64,000 bases of DNA, taken from the NCBI GenBank assembly GCA_037975125.1, contig CM075856.1:1614288-1678287 (forward strand), read 5' to 3'. Under the pieces are notes generated by a model. It was given only the letters and a program-made list of their open reading frames with translations. It was not told the DNA's origin and did not search any database. Shown piece after piece: positions 34,285 to 46,623 of this stretch. A program made the translations under genes and the position numbers. This DNA comes from Latrodectus hesperus (lineage: Eukaryota > Arthropoda > Arachnida > Araneae > Theridiidae). Position 1 is the first letter of the stretch. Each line of letters starts with the position of its first letter.

Positions 34285-35176
34285 GAAGGTTAGCAAGAAA
34301 GTTCTTGCCATTTTTAATTACCCAAAAGAACCGGACTTACAGAAAACTTACCTAATTGTTAGTCCTCGAAATAATCACATTAGGGATCCAGCACCTTCCA
34401 CCATTGTGTCTCAATTGTATAACTCCCTAGCACTAAAACTCGGGATTAATAAACACAAAGAAATCCGCGAGTGCTTGTGACAAGTCTGCTTCACTAGTGA
34501 AGGATTTTTCACAAGGGTTATTGCCCAGGGAGCTGAAGAGGTGACAGTTTCATGGTGCAAGTGAATGAGGAAGTTGGAACAAATTCTCCCAACCAAGTCG
34601 ATGTATAGTACTCCTGGTTACCTGTGATACATGCGGCCTTCCTTATCGGCCAAAAACAGTACACCTTCGTGGTAAACCAGTACTGGCTCTTTCTGTTGCA
34701 ATGCATGTAGCACACATTCCAATTGCTGCAAGTACAAGTCTGAAGCGACAGTTTTGAACATTAGTAGCAGCACCTAGTAAGTCACTTAACAACTAGTCCA
34801 CCAGACACCAGCTTCATCAGAGAGGGACAAATCTCCCGATATGAAATTGTGAAACCACAATTCCTTGCCTTACGTTCATTCACAGCGCTATACGCTAACG
34901 TTTGATAGATTCGGTGACTTGATGCAGCAGCTGTTAACCCCACTGAGAAGTTGTAAACCAAACAACACCAAAAGAACTCGGACAACATCGACACGTCCAT
35001 TTCTCTTCGATTCTGTACGGGTTACGAGTGATGAATGTGCGTGGTGGACCTGTTTTTATAACAACTAATGTCTGGACTGACCAGTGTCTCAACCACGTCA
35101 TGCACTAATTTGCATATTTAATATCACTAAATTCAATATCATCGAGAAAATGTAAAAACTTTTTCGCTTACCTTAC
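34285..35176 (-). mobile_element. Internally deleted mariner element, copy 1
   Basis: Terminal inverted repeats: AAGGTTAGCAAGAAAGTTCT... on the left and, complemented from the right, AAGGTAAGCGAAAAAGTTTT.... The element is about 0.9 kb against about 1.3 kb for a complete mariner. Transposase remains run on the minus strand. TA dinucleotides lie at or near both ends, as expected for Tc1/mariner, though the exact boundary is blurred. It is the same family as 41516-41780 and 58980-59889. Confidence 0.88.
34359..35000 (-). pseudogene. Mariner transposase pseudogene, copy 1
   Basis: The reading starts at an ATG at 35000 on the minus strand. In shifting frames it gives the DNA-binding part (FSVGLTAAASSHRI, then WFHNFISGDLSLSDEAG) and the catalytic C-terminal half (KTVASDLYLQQLE, QKEPVLVYHEGVLFLAD, GRPHVSQVTRSTIHRLGWE, then HLFSSLGNN, KSFTSEADLSQALADFF). 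It ends near a DYFED motif at about 34361-34380. The segment carrying the first catalytic Asp is missing. The third Asp site is spoiled: where relatives have SD before YHLF this copy has a stop codon and Asn. There are several frameshifts. It is dead. Confidence 0.85.
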
Positions 35177-36634
35177 ATATACTCTAGTAAGATTATCCAG
35201 ATATATTTCAGTGCAATAAATATAAATCTGGTTTTGTTGCAGAACTAAACAAGAACCATTATAATAATTAGACAAGAAGCACAGAAAGAGGGTCAGCTCT
35301 TCCCTATTAAATATGTATTTTAATAGATGGTTAACTATTTTAATAAGGAAGAATTTTAGAAAAATTTTCATCTCATTTCATTTTCATTTTCAAAATCAAA
35401 ATTTCAGAAAATAAAAATAAAATTAACTTTTAAGATAACTCTGTACTTTGATAATGGTCATCTCCAAAGCAACATTTTTTGATCCTGATTGTTAGTATCT
35501 AGTAAAAACAAAAATTATTAGTACTCCAAGAATAACCAAATCATGAATAAGATTTTGAAAATATTCTCATCTGCTTCTCAAACAAATAGATATTAGAGGT
35601 AGATAGATGTGTTTTTATTGAAAAAAACCTTTGCTCAAGATCAGAAAAGAAAGTTCCCATAAGGTAGAAAAACAAGTAAATGCGACTATAAAAGGCGATA
35701 ACTTCTTTGTCACTCCGAAGATCCATTCTTTAAAAATGTTTATTTCTTCGATAAGAAAGTTTAGGAACAAACTTTCATACAACTATCAAAAAGACACATA
35801 TTGGTAAAGTAAATTATTAGATGAATTACATGTGATAGAACATTTTTAAATTTTACTATAATTCTATCACATCTGTTTGAACTCACATTGCCGAATCTAG
35901 TATGAATCTTATTGTTTTATTTATTAAAAAAGTACGAAAATTACGAATAATTAACACAAAACTTTAGACTATCCTATTTTTGAGTTAAGAATTTTGAGAG
36001 CAATTTTTGAGAATAATAATTATATTTATCTCAACATGACTTAAATCTTCTCCATAGAACAAAATAAGCACAGGATTGATGAAGAAATAAACTTTTTTAA
36101 AATTTCTTTTTCCATTGGAAATTTTTTTTGCTACTCAGACATCAATTACTTTAACTGTAAAAGGTAATTTATTTTGGATTTCAAACATTTTTAAACGTCA
36201 ATGAAGTATTAGCCATAAAAAATATGTTTACTAAGAGAATTAGATAAAGTTAAGAACTGCGGGAATTTAAAGAATATTTCTCAAACATTTTTGTCTCTGT
36301 ATTCATATGGATATTCTGAAGGCACACGCATGAGACAAACATTATGAAAAGTTTAGTATTTTGTTGACTATTTTATATCATATCATTGATATTTCATACA
36401 AATAAAATTTATGCGAACAGTTTAGATTTGAATTAATTTGCTACTTTTATTAGAATAATGAATATATTATGCTTGTTTACAACTTTCTTTATTGCAGATA
36501 TATATACTGTGAATACCTTATCTTCTTATCAAACATTTTAAAGATGAATTCATTGAAATAACTTTTTTTGCAATAACTTCAGTTATAAAATATTTAATAG
36601 ATAAACTAAGAATTATTCCTGCGGTTTTTCTATT
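35177..36634. other. AT-rich stretch, no gene seen
   Basis: No recognisable repeat, and no ORF worth calling. Confidence 0.6.
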
Positions 36635-37021
36635 TTGTTGTTACTAATGACACTTCGGACCAGTCAAGCTCGCTATGCCTTGGCTATGCGAATTTAAGTC
36701 AATTGAGAACGTCTTTCGTTTAATCAGAGCACCATGAAGGTAAAAGTACGACTTTTTTGCTCTTCAAATCCTCCGATAGATGGCAGCACCAGAGGATCTA
36801 CTTCCTCAATTTTGGCATTGATCTGAAGGAGGAGTAAATTTCTCCAGACCATTGCTCCCATGGTAAGTGCTAAACGACCGACCACAGGATTTTCGATTCC
36901 ACAGATTTAACGAGTACGTATATCGCATGTACTCGGTGGGTCTTTGGAATCGGCATTGGGAATCGAACCCCACCCTTCCGGATGGAAGGCCGATACCCTA
37001 ACCACTAGGCTACCACGGCCC
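36635..37021 (-). mobile_element. tRNA-derived SINE, family A, copy 2
   Basis: About 385 bp, minus strand. The head at 36950-37021 carries box A (GTAGCCTAGTGGTTAGGG) and box B (GGGGTTCGATTCCC). The body matches 12820-13180 over its whole length, including TTTCGTTTAATCAGAGC/TTACGTTTAACTAAAGC, CCTCCGATAGATGGCA and TTTCTCCAGACCATT on the plus strand. It ends in a short AACAACAA tail at the left. Possible imperfect target duplication: TTTTTCTATTTTG on the left against CTTCTCTATTTTC on the right. Confidence 0.88.
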
Positions 37022-38660
37022 TTCTCTATTTTCTGAAAAAATATTTTAAAAGAAAGAAGCATCAAACATTGGGGAATAATTAGTAAATTTCCAGATTTAT
37101 GTGCATAGAACATGAAATATAGCTTAATCATATAATTTTTATATTCTTTACTGTGTGGTGATATAACCTTTCTTTTCGTGATATTTTCTCTTTATGAAAA
37201 AACCAAGATGCCATAAATCCTGCAATAGATTAAATATAGTATAGATAAATGGAAAATATTAATAAACATGCTATAGATTAAATGGAAAATGTATAAAAAC
37301 TTATAAAATAAATAAATTAAATAATTCAAATACAGTATCATGGCAATATATATCATTGTGCAAATTTACATGTAAATCTTAACACAAAATAAATGAAAAC
37401 ATAATATATTTTTGTATATAATGTTTGTTTGTATTTTTGATGAAAATAGAGAAAGAAACATTATTATTCTAGTTTATATACAAATTTGATTTCCCATTTC
37501 CATTGCAGATTGGAATTTAGGATATTTCTATTGGAGTTTGAGTTGATATAGAAAATAACAGAAGCGCAAAAACAAATCTTTTTCCCGTTTACTCACACGA
37601 AACAATCAGGTCATTAATGACGTCACTCCAAATATTGACCAATGAAAGTTTATTTACAATTCAACTTCCATTATTATTATATTGCGTATTTTTAATATTT
37701 TCATATTCGAGAAGAAAAAAATAATCATACCCGAAACGCCAAGAAATATTGCAGGTAATGCTTCGATTTTAATATCAGTAGCAAGGTTTATTGTTGAAGT
37801 TTATTTGGAAGAGGAAAAAAAAGGGAGAACAAATTTTAAAAAACATAAGCTTATTTAAATTTACCATGCAACTTATATAAAATAAAGTTAACAATATTTC
37901 TTTGAAATGAATTTTTAAACTATGAATTACATCAACAAAGTTTTGATATTATTTTATATTTTTTTACTACAAATAGTTATGCATTTCCATTACATTAAAA
38001 GTCCTAATTTAATAAATAATTACACATTTCATTACATAGTCTGTTTCACAACTTTTAAGTAAAAAAACACAAATTATTGATTATATTAAAGAGTTCAAGT
38101 ATTTAATGCATTAATAAAAGTAATAATAAATATAACTATACTATATATTGAATACTATAGTATTCAAATTATAACTACAGTGTGTTTTTCCTGCAGTGTG
38201 TTTTAGTTGCAATTTAAATTAAAAACGCTTTGTTTAGTTAACTTTTATTAAAAACTAAAAATATTCAAAATATTTTTTCTAATTTTAAAAAAGTAATTTC
38301 AGTGAGGAAGACTTAAATAAAATGAAACTAGTTTTTAAAAATCCTGTAAAGTTTTATCGCAGAATTGTTTTTTTATAATTATTATAATTATTCAACTGAG
38401 ATCTTTATATAGTTGATTTTTTTATTTAAATAATTATCATCACGTTTATCCCACAAGTATATAATCAAATAAATATGTGTATATTACATAAAACAAAAAA
38501 ATAAAATTCTAAAACATATTGACCAATTAAATTTAACTTGCTTTTAAAATATTCAATGGTAAATTCTTCAATTTCTACAGAACATTTGAGTTCCATGTTC
38601 TTATACAAACAGCGCAAATCAAATAAATATACACTTATCACTAGGTTCTGTACGATAAAA
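37022..38660. other. AT-rich stretch, no gene seen
   Basis: Nothing recognisable on either strand. Confidence 0.6.
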
Positions 38661-38930
38661 AATTAAACATGTTGCATACTCAGTTTGGTGGAAAGCTCCA
38701 TCTCAATTTGGTCATGCGTGACGTCATTTCGTGGATGGCTGGTGGACAGCTGGTAGTCATCCACCGAGTCCGGGTGTTAGTGGAAAGGTTTGCTGCTGCC
38801 TGGCTTATTCCTTCAGTTTCAGGGCAAGACAACGATGCCATCACTGGGTGCACCACAGTATAAGATGCCATCACATTCGCCCTTGTAGCGCTGAAAAGGC
38901 ATTTTCCAAGTGCATTGAAGAAAAAATAAA
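38661..38930. other. Isolated GC-richer island, identity unknown
   Basis: About 270 bp of clearly higher GC than both flanks, with sharp edges. ORFs of 64-67 codons are open on both strands (38669-38863 and 38731-38934 plus, 38680-38874 minus), which is expected by chance in GC-richer DNA. I see no splice-flanked exon, no Pol III boxes and no terminal repeats. It could be an unrecognised interspersed repeat, a processed fragment or an exon of an unknown gene. Confidence 0.4.
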
Positions 38931-39209
38931 TTAATTTTAATCAATTCACTTAGAAGTCGTAATGACCATGTTAAAATGAGATTTTTAATTTATATTTTTT
39001 AGATCCTGAATTATTGTTATGTATTCTTTGCAGTTTGCATAATTAGATACTTACAGACCTTCTTTATCCTTTCTTTTTGTTTATATGGTAAGTTATATGG
39101 ATATATAATTTAAGAAACTTTGGTATATAGAGTCAAGCTTATTTGCTGCTGAATAACAAAAAAATGGATGTTACATTTACATTTTCTCTATGTAAAGCTA
39201 GGGGCAAAT
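38931..39209. other. AT-rich spacer, nothing seen
   Basis: No gene or repeat recognised. Confidence 0.6.
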
Positions 39210-39381
39210 ATACTTTAGGGTAACCTTTAGAAAAAATATTATTTTTTGTTGACAAGTTTATTTTTGTTGATATTTGGAGAAACAAGATGTCACCAAAAAT
39301 ACTAAGGTTGCCAAAAATAAACCAACATCGCTAATAGCATGCTACCAAATTGTCGAGAAACTGAGGGGCAACCTAAAGTAT
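39210..39381. mobile_element. MITE-like element with inverted termini
   Basis: The left end ATACTTTAGGGTAACC and the right end GGCAACCTAAAGTAT are inverted repeats with a few mismatches, enclosing about 170 bp. A second inverted pair inside (GTTTATTTTTG and CAAAAATAAAC) makes most of the element foldable. The ends abut TA, compatible with a TA target duplication. No coding capacity. The parent transposon is not identifiable from this copy. Confidence 0.55.
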
Positions 39382-41515
39382 AGGCCACCCGTAAAGCTAT
39401 TGGGATAAGTGTTTGAAAATGCTTGGGCATCTTTATCTTACAAATCGAAATTTCCATTGCGCCTTTCTATCAAAAAATTTTCTCAAGAGACAATATATTG
39501 TGAATATCTATGAATATTGGCCTTTCAACTTTTGTCTCATTGGCTGTCTGCTCTATTATGGCAAATTCTGTTTTATAAATTATTATAGTTAAATAACTCA
39601 ATCTATATTTGATATCTAATATTCATATTTAAATAATCATTTCTAATTATTTGGAAGTATTATATTTAATTCCATATTTTAGTGACCTTTTAATTCCAGT
39701 AAATTATAAATGCAAAATTGAGGCAAAAATTCTCCATTTTTACTATAGGAATTTTACAGCCATATTATTTTATTGATAATTTATAATTTTAATTTACCTT
39801 TTCATATCACCACAGTTAACAAAGAATAGTTGAATCTATAGGACGAAATTTAATTTTCTGATAAGAACTCTTCGTACTTGCACTTTTTCATAAAATTAAT
39901 TTATAGCTTAAAAATAACAAATATTTTAGATGGAATTATAGTTTATCATGTAAAATAAATATTATATTCAGGGATCTATTTATGCTTGTTGTATGTAAAT
40001 TAAATATTAGATCACACTAGAAATAAAAAATTGATATATTTCTGTAACATCAATTGAAGTTTTACATAATAAAAAAACATATGTTAATAATATAAAGTAC
40101 AAAATAAATGTAATTTTTGTAATTCAAATAACCTTTCTAAAGCTACGTTTAGCTGTCCTTATAAACTCATACAGGCATTAAGTTTTACTAAAAGATATAT
40201 TTATAATTATGCACACATAGCAATAGCCTTAAAATCTGAATTTTTCATATTTCTACTCAATATATAATTAATTTTAAGTAAGTGAGATTGATAGATTTAT
40301 TATAATTTATTTCTTATGAATTTAACTGTAGAAAAGTTTATTATTATATTACGAGGCATAAATTTTGTGCAGTTAAACTTTTTAAAAGTTACGAAATATT
40401 TTTACAATTTGCAAAATTTTAAGAAAATTCTTCGTTGCCCTTATTTTAACCATTTGCAAAAGTTCATTAATTTTAGTGATAATCAAATGAAGATGTAGAA
40501 GAAAACATTAAGATATTTCTAACATTTTCATTTTGTTGCAGTTTCTGAATCATTATCTTTGCTAATTTTATCTTTATTATTCCTTTTATTGCATAGATAA
40601 GAAATATAGATTTGATTGTAATCAAATAAGGGATATTAAGCAATTTATTATAATTAGTACTCGATATTACAGGAAAAAAGAAAATTGTGCCTCACAAAAA
40701 TATAAAATTGTAATCTACAAAGCATTAATACAAATATTTTTTATAATGTCACTGTAAATATAATTGCATATCAATATTTCTAAAATCATTTCAGTAGAAA
40801 ATTTATTGTAAAACATAATAAAGTTCAAGTTAACCATTATAATTGATAAAATTATTATAAATTATCATCTAAAATGATGTATTATTCAAATAAAATATTA
40901 CGCATGTAGTGAATTTTAATATCATTTTTAGGGATATAAATTATAAATCTTTAAAATTTATCAATAAATATTACAGAAAAAGGATATTAATCATTAAAAT
41001 TTTAGTTTTTTTATACTTCTAGGACGATAAGAAAATGTGATATGAATAATATTAAAAATTACAAGTGTCATTAATATGAAACATTTTTAAATTAACGAAA
41101 TATTTTGTATAACATTATATTTGAGTTTTTTTATACATAATTTAAAAATCATTTCAAAGATTCTTCATTTTGGAAATTTTTTTTTGATATAATCTCTCAG
41201 TAAAAATATTATTAAAACATTCTTTCATAAAATTATAAACTATCAAAATTTATTTTGAAAATTTGAGAACTAGATAAATAACTTTACAAAACAATTTTCA
41301 TTACATGGAAAATATTATTGCTTAACCCCTCTGAACTTGCTACACTTTGTTTTTCTAAAATATTTCATACCTATGTATCATAAATGGATATCTTTTGATT
41401 ATTATATATCATTCAAATTAGATTAGAATCTTAAAGTAGAAGTACAGACATTTTATGATTAATTTAAAGTATTTAATATAATATTGATTTAACGATTAAT
41501 TTAAAATTTTTAATA
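39382..41515. other. AT-rich stretch, no gene seen
   Basis: Low-complexity AT-rich sequence throughout. Confidence 0.6.
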
Positions 41516-41780
41516 TAAGGTAAACGAGAAAGTTCTTACTCTTTTCATGTTGCTATTGAAAGATGTCAAAATAAATATGCAAATTAGTGTATGATAAGGT
41601 TGAAACACCGGTCAGTCGAGAGTAGGAATATCCGCTTTTATAAAAGCAGATCTACCACACATATTCATCAATCTTAACTCGTACTCCAAAGAAACGAAAT
41701 GGAGATGTCAAATTAGCTCGTTCGGTGTTGTTTGCTTTTTGAATTCAATGCGGGCGTATCAGCTTCTGCATCAAGTAGCC
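41516..41780 (+). mobile_element. Truncated mariner element, copy 3 (5' end only)
   Basis: Begins with the family terminal repeat (TAAGGTAAACGAGAAAGTTC) and aligns with the transposase-proximal end of copy 1 (35176 downwards), in the opposite orientation. Shared blocks are ATATGCAAATTAGTG, GGTTGAAACACCGGTCAGTC against GGTTGAGACACTGGTCAGTC, CACGCACATTCATCA-type leader and GCATCAAGTAGCC. The transposase ATG at 41699 is kept, but the fifth codon after it is followed by a stop. The match stops at about 41780, so everything downstream is lost. Confidence 0.8.
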
Positions 41781-43365
41781 AAATGTGTTATATAATTTAT
41801 ATAATCAATTATACTAATAACAACTAAAAATAACAGATTTAATTTATATTTAATTTATATAAATAACAGACGGTAGATTATACAAATATCTGCTATTACA
41901 CTGAATGCATATAAGAAATGTTTAAACACAATCACCATTTTTATAAAAAAAATAATAAGCCATTACTTACCTGGTTACCTGGTCCATTACTTACCTGATT
42001 AAAAGCATGATTCCTTTTTAAGGAATTCTATTCAGCGGATAGCCTATCATAAATAAGTTTTTATAATGCATTCAAATATCCTTTACATTTTACCTACCAA
42101 ATGGATTCTTCTGAAATAATGATCTATATCAATGAGTCACGTAGAAAATTTTCAGTCAACAACCAACAAGATGGTAGATAGAAAGCAAAAGAAAACGCAT
42201 TTTCTGCTTACACAGACTAAGGGATGGAGCTAGCTAAAAATCCTATTTACAAATTATAATTGCACATCATTCCACTTTAAAAGAAATAAGTAATGAATTC
42301 CAGTGATAAATTAAAACGTATTTATGCTCATACAGATGCGAGAGAAACCCCCGACTGAATTGAAAAGATCAACTGGTTTCGTTTCCCTTACATTATCTGA
42401 ACATTTATCATCAGAGGAAAACAAGCATTTTGGAAGCTTATTGCTCTGTCGTGTTTCAAATTAAGAAACGTTTCTAAGCTAATTATTTATCACATATAAA
42501 CACACCACACACCACACACAAAGACACATCATTATACTCATATTTACAAATAACCACATAAAGGAAATTGAATTCTAGGCTGTCTCAGCAACGAGACATT
42601 CATCTATCCTCTTTGAAGTCCACTGTGTATGTGTGTGTGGCCGACTCCCTGATTTTCTTTCACATGCTGTTGAGATCCACTTGAGAATTTTTCAAGCAGG
42701 AAGCAGTTATTCTTTAGAGCTCCGATAAAGAAAGGACTCTGTAATCGCTCTTGTTTTGACATATACATGAATGAAATCATATTAATCAAATATGTTGATA
42801 AGCAAACAAAATAACATTAAAATAATTAAAGTCTAGTTAAGAATTAGTGTCTGAAGGATTATGAAGCTTTTATCCTAAATGCTGATTCTCCAATAGCTGT
42901 TGGTTAAATAGTTCATTGTGTAAAAAGAGAAAGTGATAACTCGTAAAAGGTGTTATCATTACTCCTAATCTGAAGTTTCGGACAGATTGCTGTCAAGTGT
43001 AATATAGATATAGTTGAACAGTTGAAGACTCCTTTAGGACAAATGCTATTACTCAACAAGTACTTGGCACCGATGGCAGAGATTTAAAAAATGAGCCTCT
43101 GTTTCCTTCGGATTTTTCTTGATGTTGGAAACGTAATGTTTCTGCGCATTTTAGGATATAGTGTAATGCATTGTAGGATAAAGTCCCTGTGCCTTCAAGT
43201 AGGATATAATTCCTGTGCCAGCGACAAGTTGATGGTGTCACAAAATGCGTTCAAAGTTGCTGTTAGATAATCCAATCACTAATGATTAGAACTCACATCT
43301 TACCACTCATTTTAATAGATGACTTCAGGAATAAAACGTAAAGGTATGGAAGGAAATAACTGTAT
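41781..43365. other. Sequence without a called gene
   Basis: AT-rich, with a somewhat less biased part at about 42480-43260. A short CACACCACACACCACACACA run is near 42504. ORFs of about 60 codons (42604-42789, 43053-43241, minus) show no recognisable domain. Confidence 0.5.
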
Positions 43366-43373
43366 TCCATAAC

Positions 43374-43420
43374 TGTGTGTGTGCTATGTACAGGAAATAA
43401 CTGTACATAACACACACACA
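43374..43420. repeat. Hairpin with 20-bp arms and 7-nt loop
   Basis: 43374-43393 pairs with 43401-43420 with a single mismatch, around the loop GAAATAA. The outer parts of the arms are TG and CA repeat; the inner part is CTATGTACAG with CTGTACATAA. TCCA and TGGA just outside can extend the stem past a small bulge. AGGAAATAACTGTA occurs twice here (about 43350 and 43391). It could be a foldback remnant or a small-RNA hairpin. Confidence 0.75.
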
Positions 43421-43425
43421 TGGAG

Positions 43426-44580
43426 CCTCAATTCAGATTAAAATATAATTATATTTTTGTGAAAGTTGCTACCAAATCTCATGAGATATATGTAATAAAC
43501 TTCTAATTTATCATAAGGAAACTGTGAGTCCAATTGTAAATTTACCTCATTACACCATATTTATGCAATAAATATTATTAACTTATCTTATTCTTAGAAT
43601 GCATTGTAAAATTGTGAAATCTGTGCAGTGACTGGAATATATATTATGTGAGTAGAAAATATATCTTTAATATTTGTCTGAGATCTAAATATCTATTTGT
43701 TTTGCTAGACTTACAATAAAGAGGAGATGTTTTGTGAAGCAGGGATAATCCTTTAAGGCTTATAGTTTACGCATACATATTACATACTTCATAAATTTTT
43801 CATTATAAACTTCTTTACTCTTCTTTCTAAAATAACTTTTAAAATAAGGTTAATATTATGTTTCATAAGAATTATTCCATTAAAATAATATTTAAATAAA
43901 GGTTCCCTTTAAACATGACATCAATTCATAAAAATAACTGAATTCTAATATTTTATCTTTATTTTAAAATTATGTAAAATATTCTTCCTATTTTACGATA
44001 AAAATATTTTATACCACAAAAAGTGACGTTATTTATATGTTTATTTATAAGCAATTTTACATATTTTTTTTAATATCTGCATTCATTCAAAAAAAGCGTA
44101 CACTAATAGTAGATTTATAAAAAAAATATAACTGAAACTTAATTAAATAAAGAATACACAAAGTAAAATGAATCGTTGTAAACTTTTTCGCAAAGAGGAA
44201 ATTTTTAATATCTATTATAATTATGAAAACTCCTCCATTTCCATGATTAAAAATCTCAACATGTCCCACAAAACTTTTTATAAAAAAAAGGTACCATACA
44301 ATGTATATATAAATTTGAGAAAGTATCTACTTAAAAAATAAAAATCACTCATAATGTGTTATTTTTAAGCAACTTTATTTAATGTATATTGTGTTAATTT
44401 TTTGTGGGGATTTGCTAATTAAAATCTGTTCAGAAAATATTCCTTATTCAATTTCTTCTAAGATATTAATCAAAGTTAAAAGCATTAATTTTTCGATGTT
44501 TAACCAGAGAATTTGTGATAAATTTGCTCTAGAATCTGTAATCTTTCCTTTATTTTGGTTTGAAAAACTGATATCTCTTA

Positions 44581-44585
<5 letters not shown>
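43426..44585. other. AT-rich stretch, no gene seen
   Basis: Nothing recognisable. Confidence 0.6.

Positions 44586-44652
<67 letters not shown>
44586..44652 (+). repeat. (TA)n microsatellite, 67 bp
   Basis: Uninterrupted TA dinucleotides; ORFs crossing it on both strands are artefacts. Confidence 0.95.
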
Positions 44653-44655
<3 letters not shown>

Positions 44656-45203
44656 ATATCACATTATTATCTAAAACCATTAGGAAATGGTATTTTTATG
44701 GCAATTAATCTTCAAATACATTTTATTAACTATAATTAAGTAATATTTTTGCTTGCTGTGTGACTATAGTTTTTTTTTGTATACATAATTGACAAGCATG
44801 TAGAATAAATTTCAATTAACTTTTTTTGAATACAAACTCAAGAAAAAACAATTTTATGTAGATATAAGCATGAAAAAGCGAACATTATTTAAATTAACAT
44901 TATTTAAAAAATATATTATATCTCCTGAAAATTTTAAATGTATGATAATATTAACCAAAATATTTTGCAAAATTGCTTTGGAAAATAGAATAATATACTT
45001 GTATGAGTGAATGACTAAATTCTAAATATAAATAATCCAAATTTTACAAATAAAATTCTTTTAATGTGAGTACTATAAAACATATGTAAGCAAAATTAAA
45101 ATATAAATTTAAACTAATAGACTTATTGTAACATTAATTTATTAATTTGTGTAGTTTCTTTGTAAATAGATTTATAAATTAGTTTTTGTATAGCTATATA
45201 TAA
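44653..45203. other. AT-rich spacer, nothing seen
   Basis: No gene or repeat recognised. Confidence 0.6.
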
Positions 45204-45352
45204 AATCATGTGTTCTTCATTATTTTTTCACGTGCTCTTTTTTATTGTATTTTTTGAAATTTTATCACGTTCATTTTATTATTTTATCATATGCTCTTTG
45301 TTATTTTATCACGTACATATTGTTATTTTATCACGTGCTCTTCGTTATTTCT
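45204..45352 (+). repeat. Degenerate minisatellite with CACGTG-type cores
   Basis: About six irregular copies of a 22-28 bp unit close to TTATTTTATCACGTGCTCTT. Cores are CATGTGTTC, CACGTGCTC, CACGTTC, CATATGCTC, CACGTACA and CACGTGCTC. Two copies contain a complete CACGTG palindrome (E-box). The 67-codon ORF through it only reflects the repeat. Confidence 0.75.
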
Positions 45353-46623
45353 AACATAAAACATTTTTTTCTTTTAAATGTATTACAGCTTTACAATAAC
45401 AAATATTGCAAGTATAAGTCTGCAATATTCATTGAAAATAACATGTAAATTAAAAAATTTAAAATATCTTGAATAAAAGAATATTATATTATATATATTA
45501 TAGAATAATAAAGTGTATTACTGAATAGAACATTGCTTCATATCCTATTGGATCTCGCGCGCGCGAATCACTAAATACAATATAATACCAGCTGCCAAAT
45601 ATAAAATAAAATTTAATTGATTAAGATCGTTAAGTATCTTTCAATTTTGTTACATTAACGCAGAGTAGGTTGCGCAATATAACAAAAACGCAACATTCCT
45701 TCATTTATTAACCGAGCCTATAGAAAACACTGATATTTCTAGAATTTAAAAATTTATTGTGTTTCTAAAAAGTAAGTATATATTCTTAAAAGTTAATGCA
45801 ATAAATTATTATTTTACTTTTTTGAATTCGAAATAATTTTATTATTCAAGAGTTGCTAACTTTACAACATGTCACGAAATGTCAAAAGTTGTAAATAATT
45901 TTAATAATTTCATTTTTAAAATGCTTCTTTCAAAGAAAACTATTTATTTACCAAAATAAAGGATTCAAACATGATTATTTATATATTTGAAAAAATTTTC
46001 AATTGTGCTATATGTTACAAAAATATTTTCAAGAAAAATGTTTAAAATTTATTTATAGAAAAATACTTTAAAAATGCAACTAAAAAAATATATAGCTCAA
46101 AAATATTAGTAAAGCCAAAAAAGTTCTTCATGCAACTATCGGTGGCCTTATTATCTTTTCTTGAGGGCCTATCGACAAAATGCCGTTGGATATTTTTCTT
46201 ATCGATTATCGAAGCCGCAAGAGGTCGTTACCAGAAATCCAGAGCTTCCCAAGTATCCTTAAAAGACGCATTACTGGAACACAGGAGCCCCTAAAATGCT
46301 AGCATTTTTGATAGAGATATAAAGAAAAAACTCTAAAAGAAGAGATAGTATTGTTTCGCTTAGTTTATGTACTTAAGGATTTTGTAAAAAACAATTTCTG
46401 GTATTAAACCATACATAGTTTTGAAATTTACAAACTTCATTAGATTTATAATCTTTTAAATAAAATACCGAATAACTTTTTTCGTCTATATTTTTACTAT
46501 TTTATTTGAATCATAAGCTAAATGCTTGAATAAAAGTCATCTATTTATTAGAGTTGATAAAAATACATTTTAATTGAGAAGCTGGTTTTGTAAATGCAAT
46601 TTTTCTGCAATCTAAACGGTATT
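45353..46623. other. AT-rich stretch with two odd patches
   Basis: A CGCGCGCGCG run at about 45556-45565 is striking in such AT-rich DNA. A GC-richer patch at about 46125-46310 contains no ORF or repeat I recognise. Nothing else seen. Confidence 0.5.

Noticed and set aside
34411..34715. Short minus-strand ORFs as independent genes
   Set aside because: They are wrong-frame readings of the frameshifted mariner transposase pseudogene.
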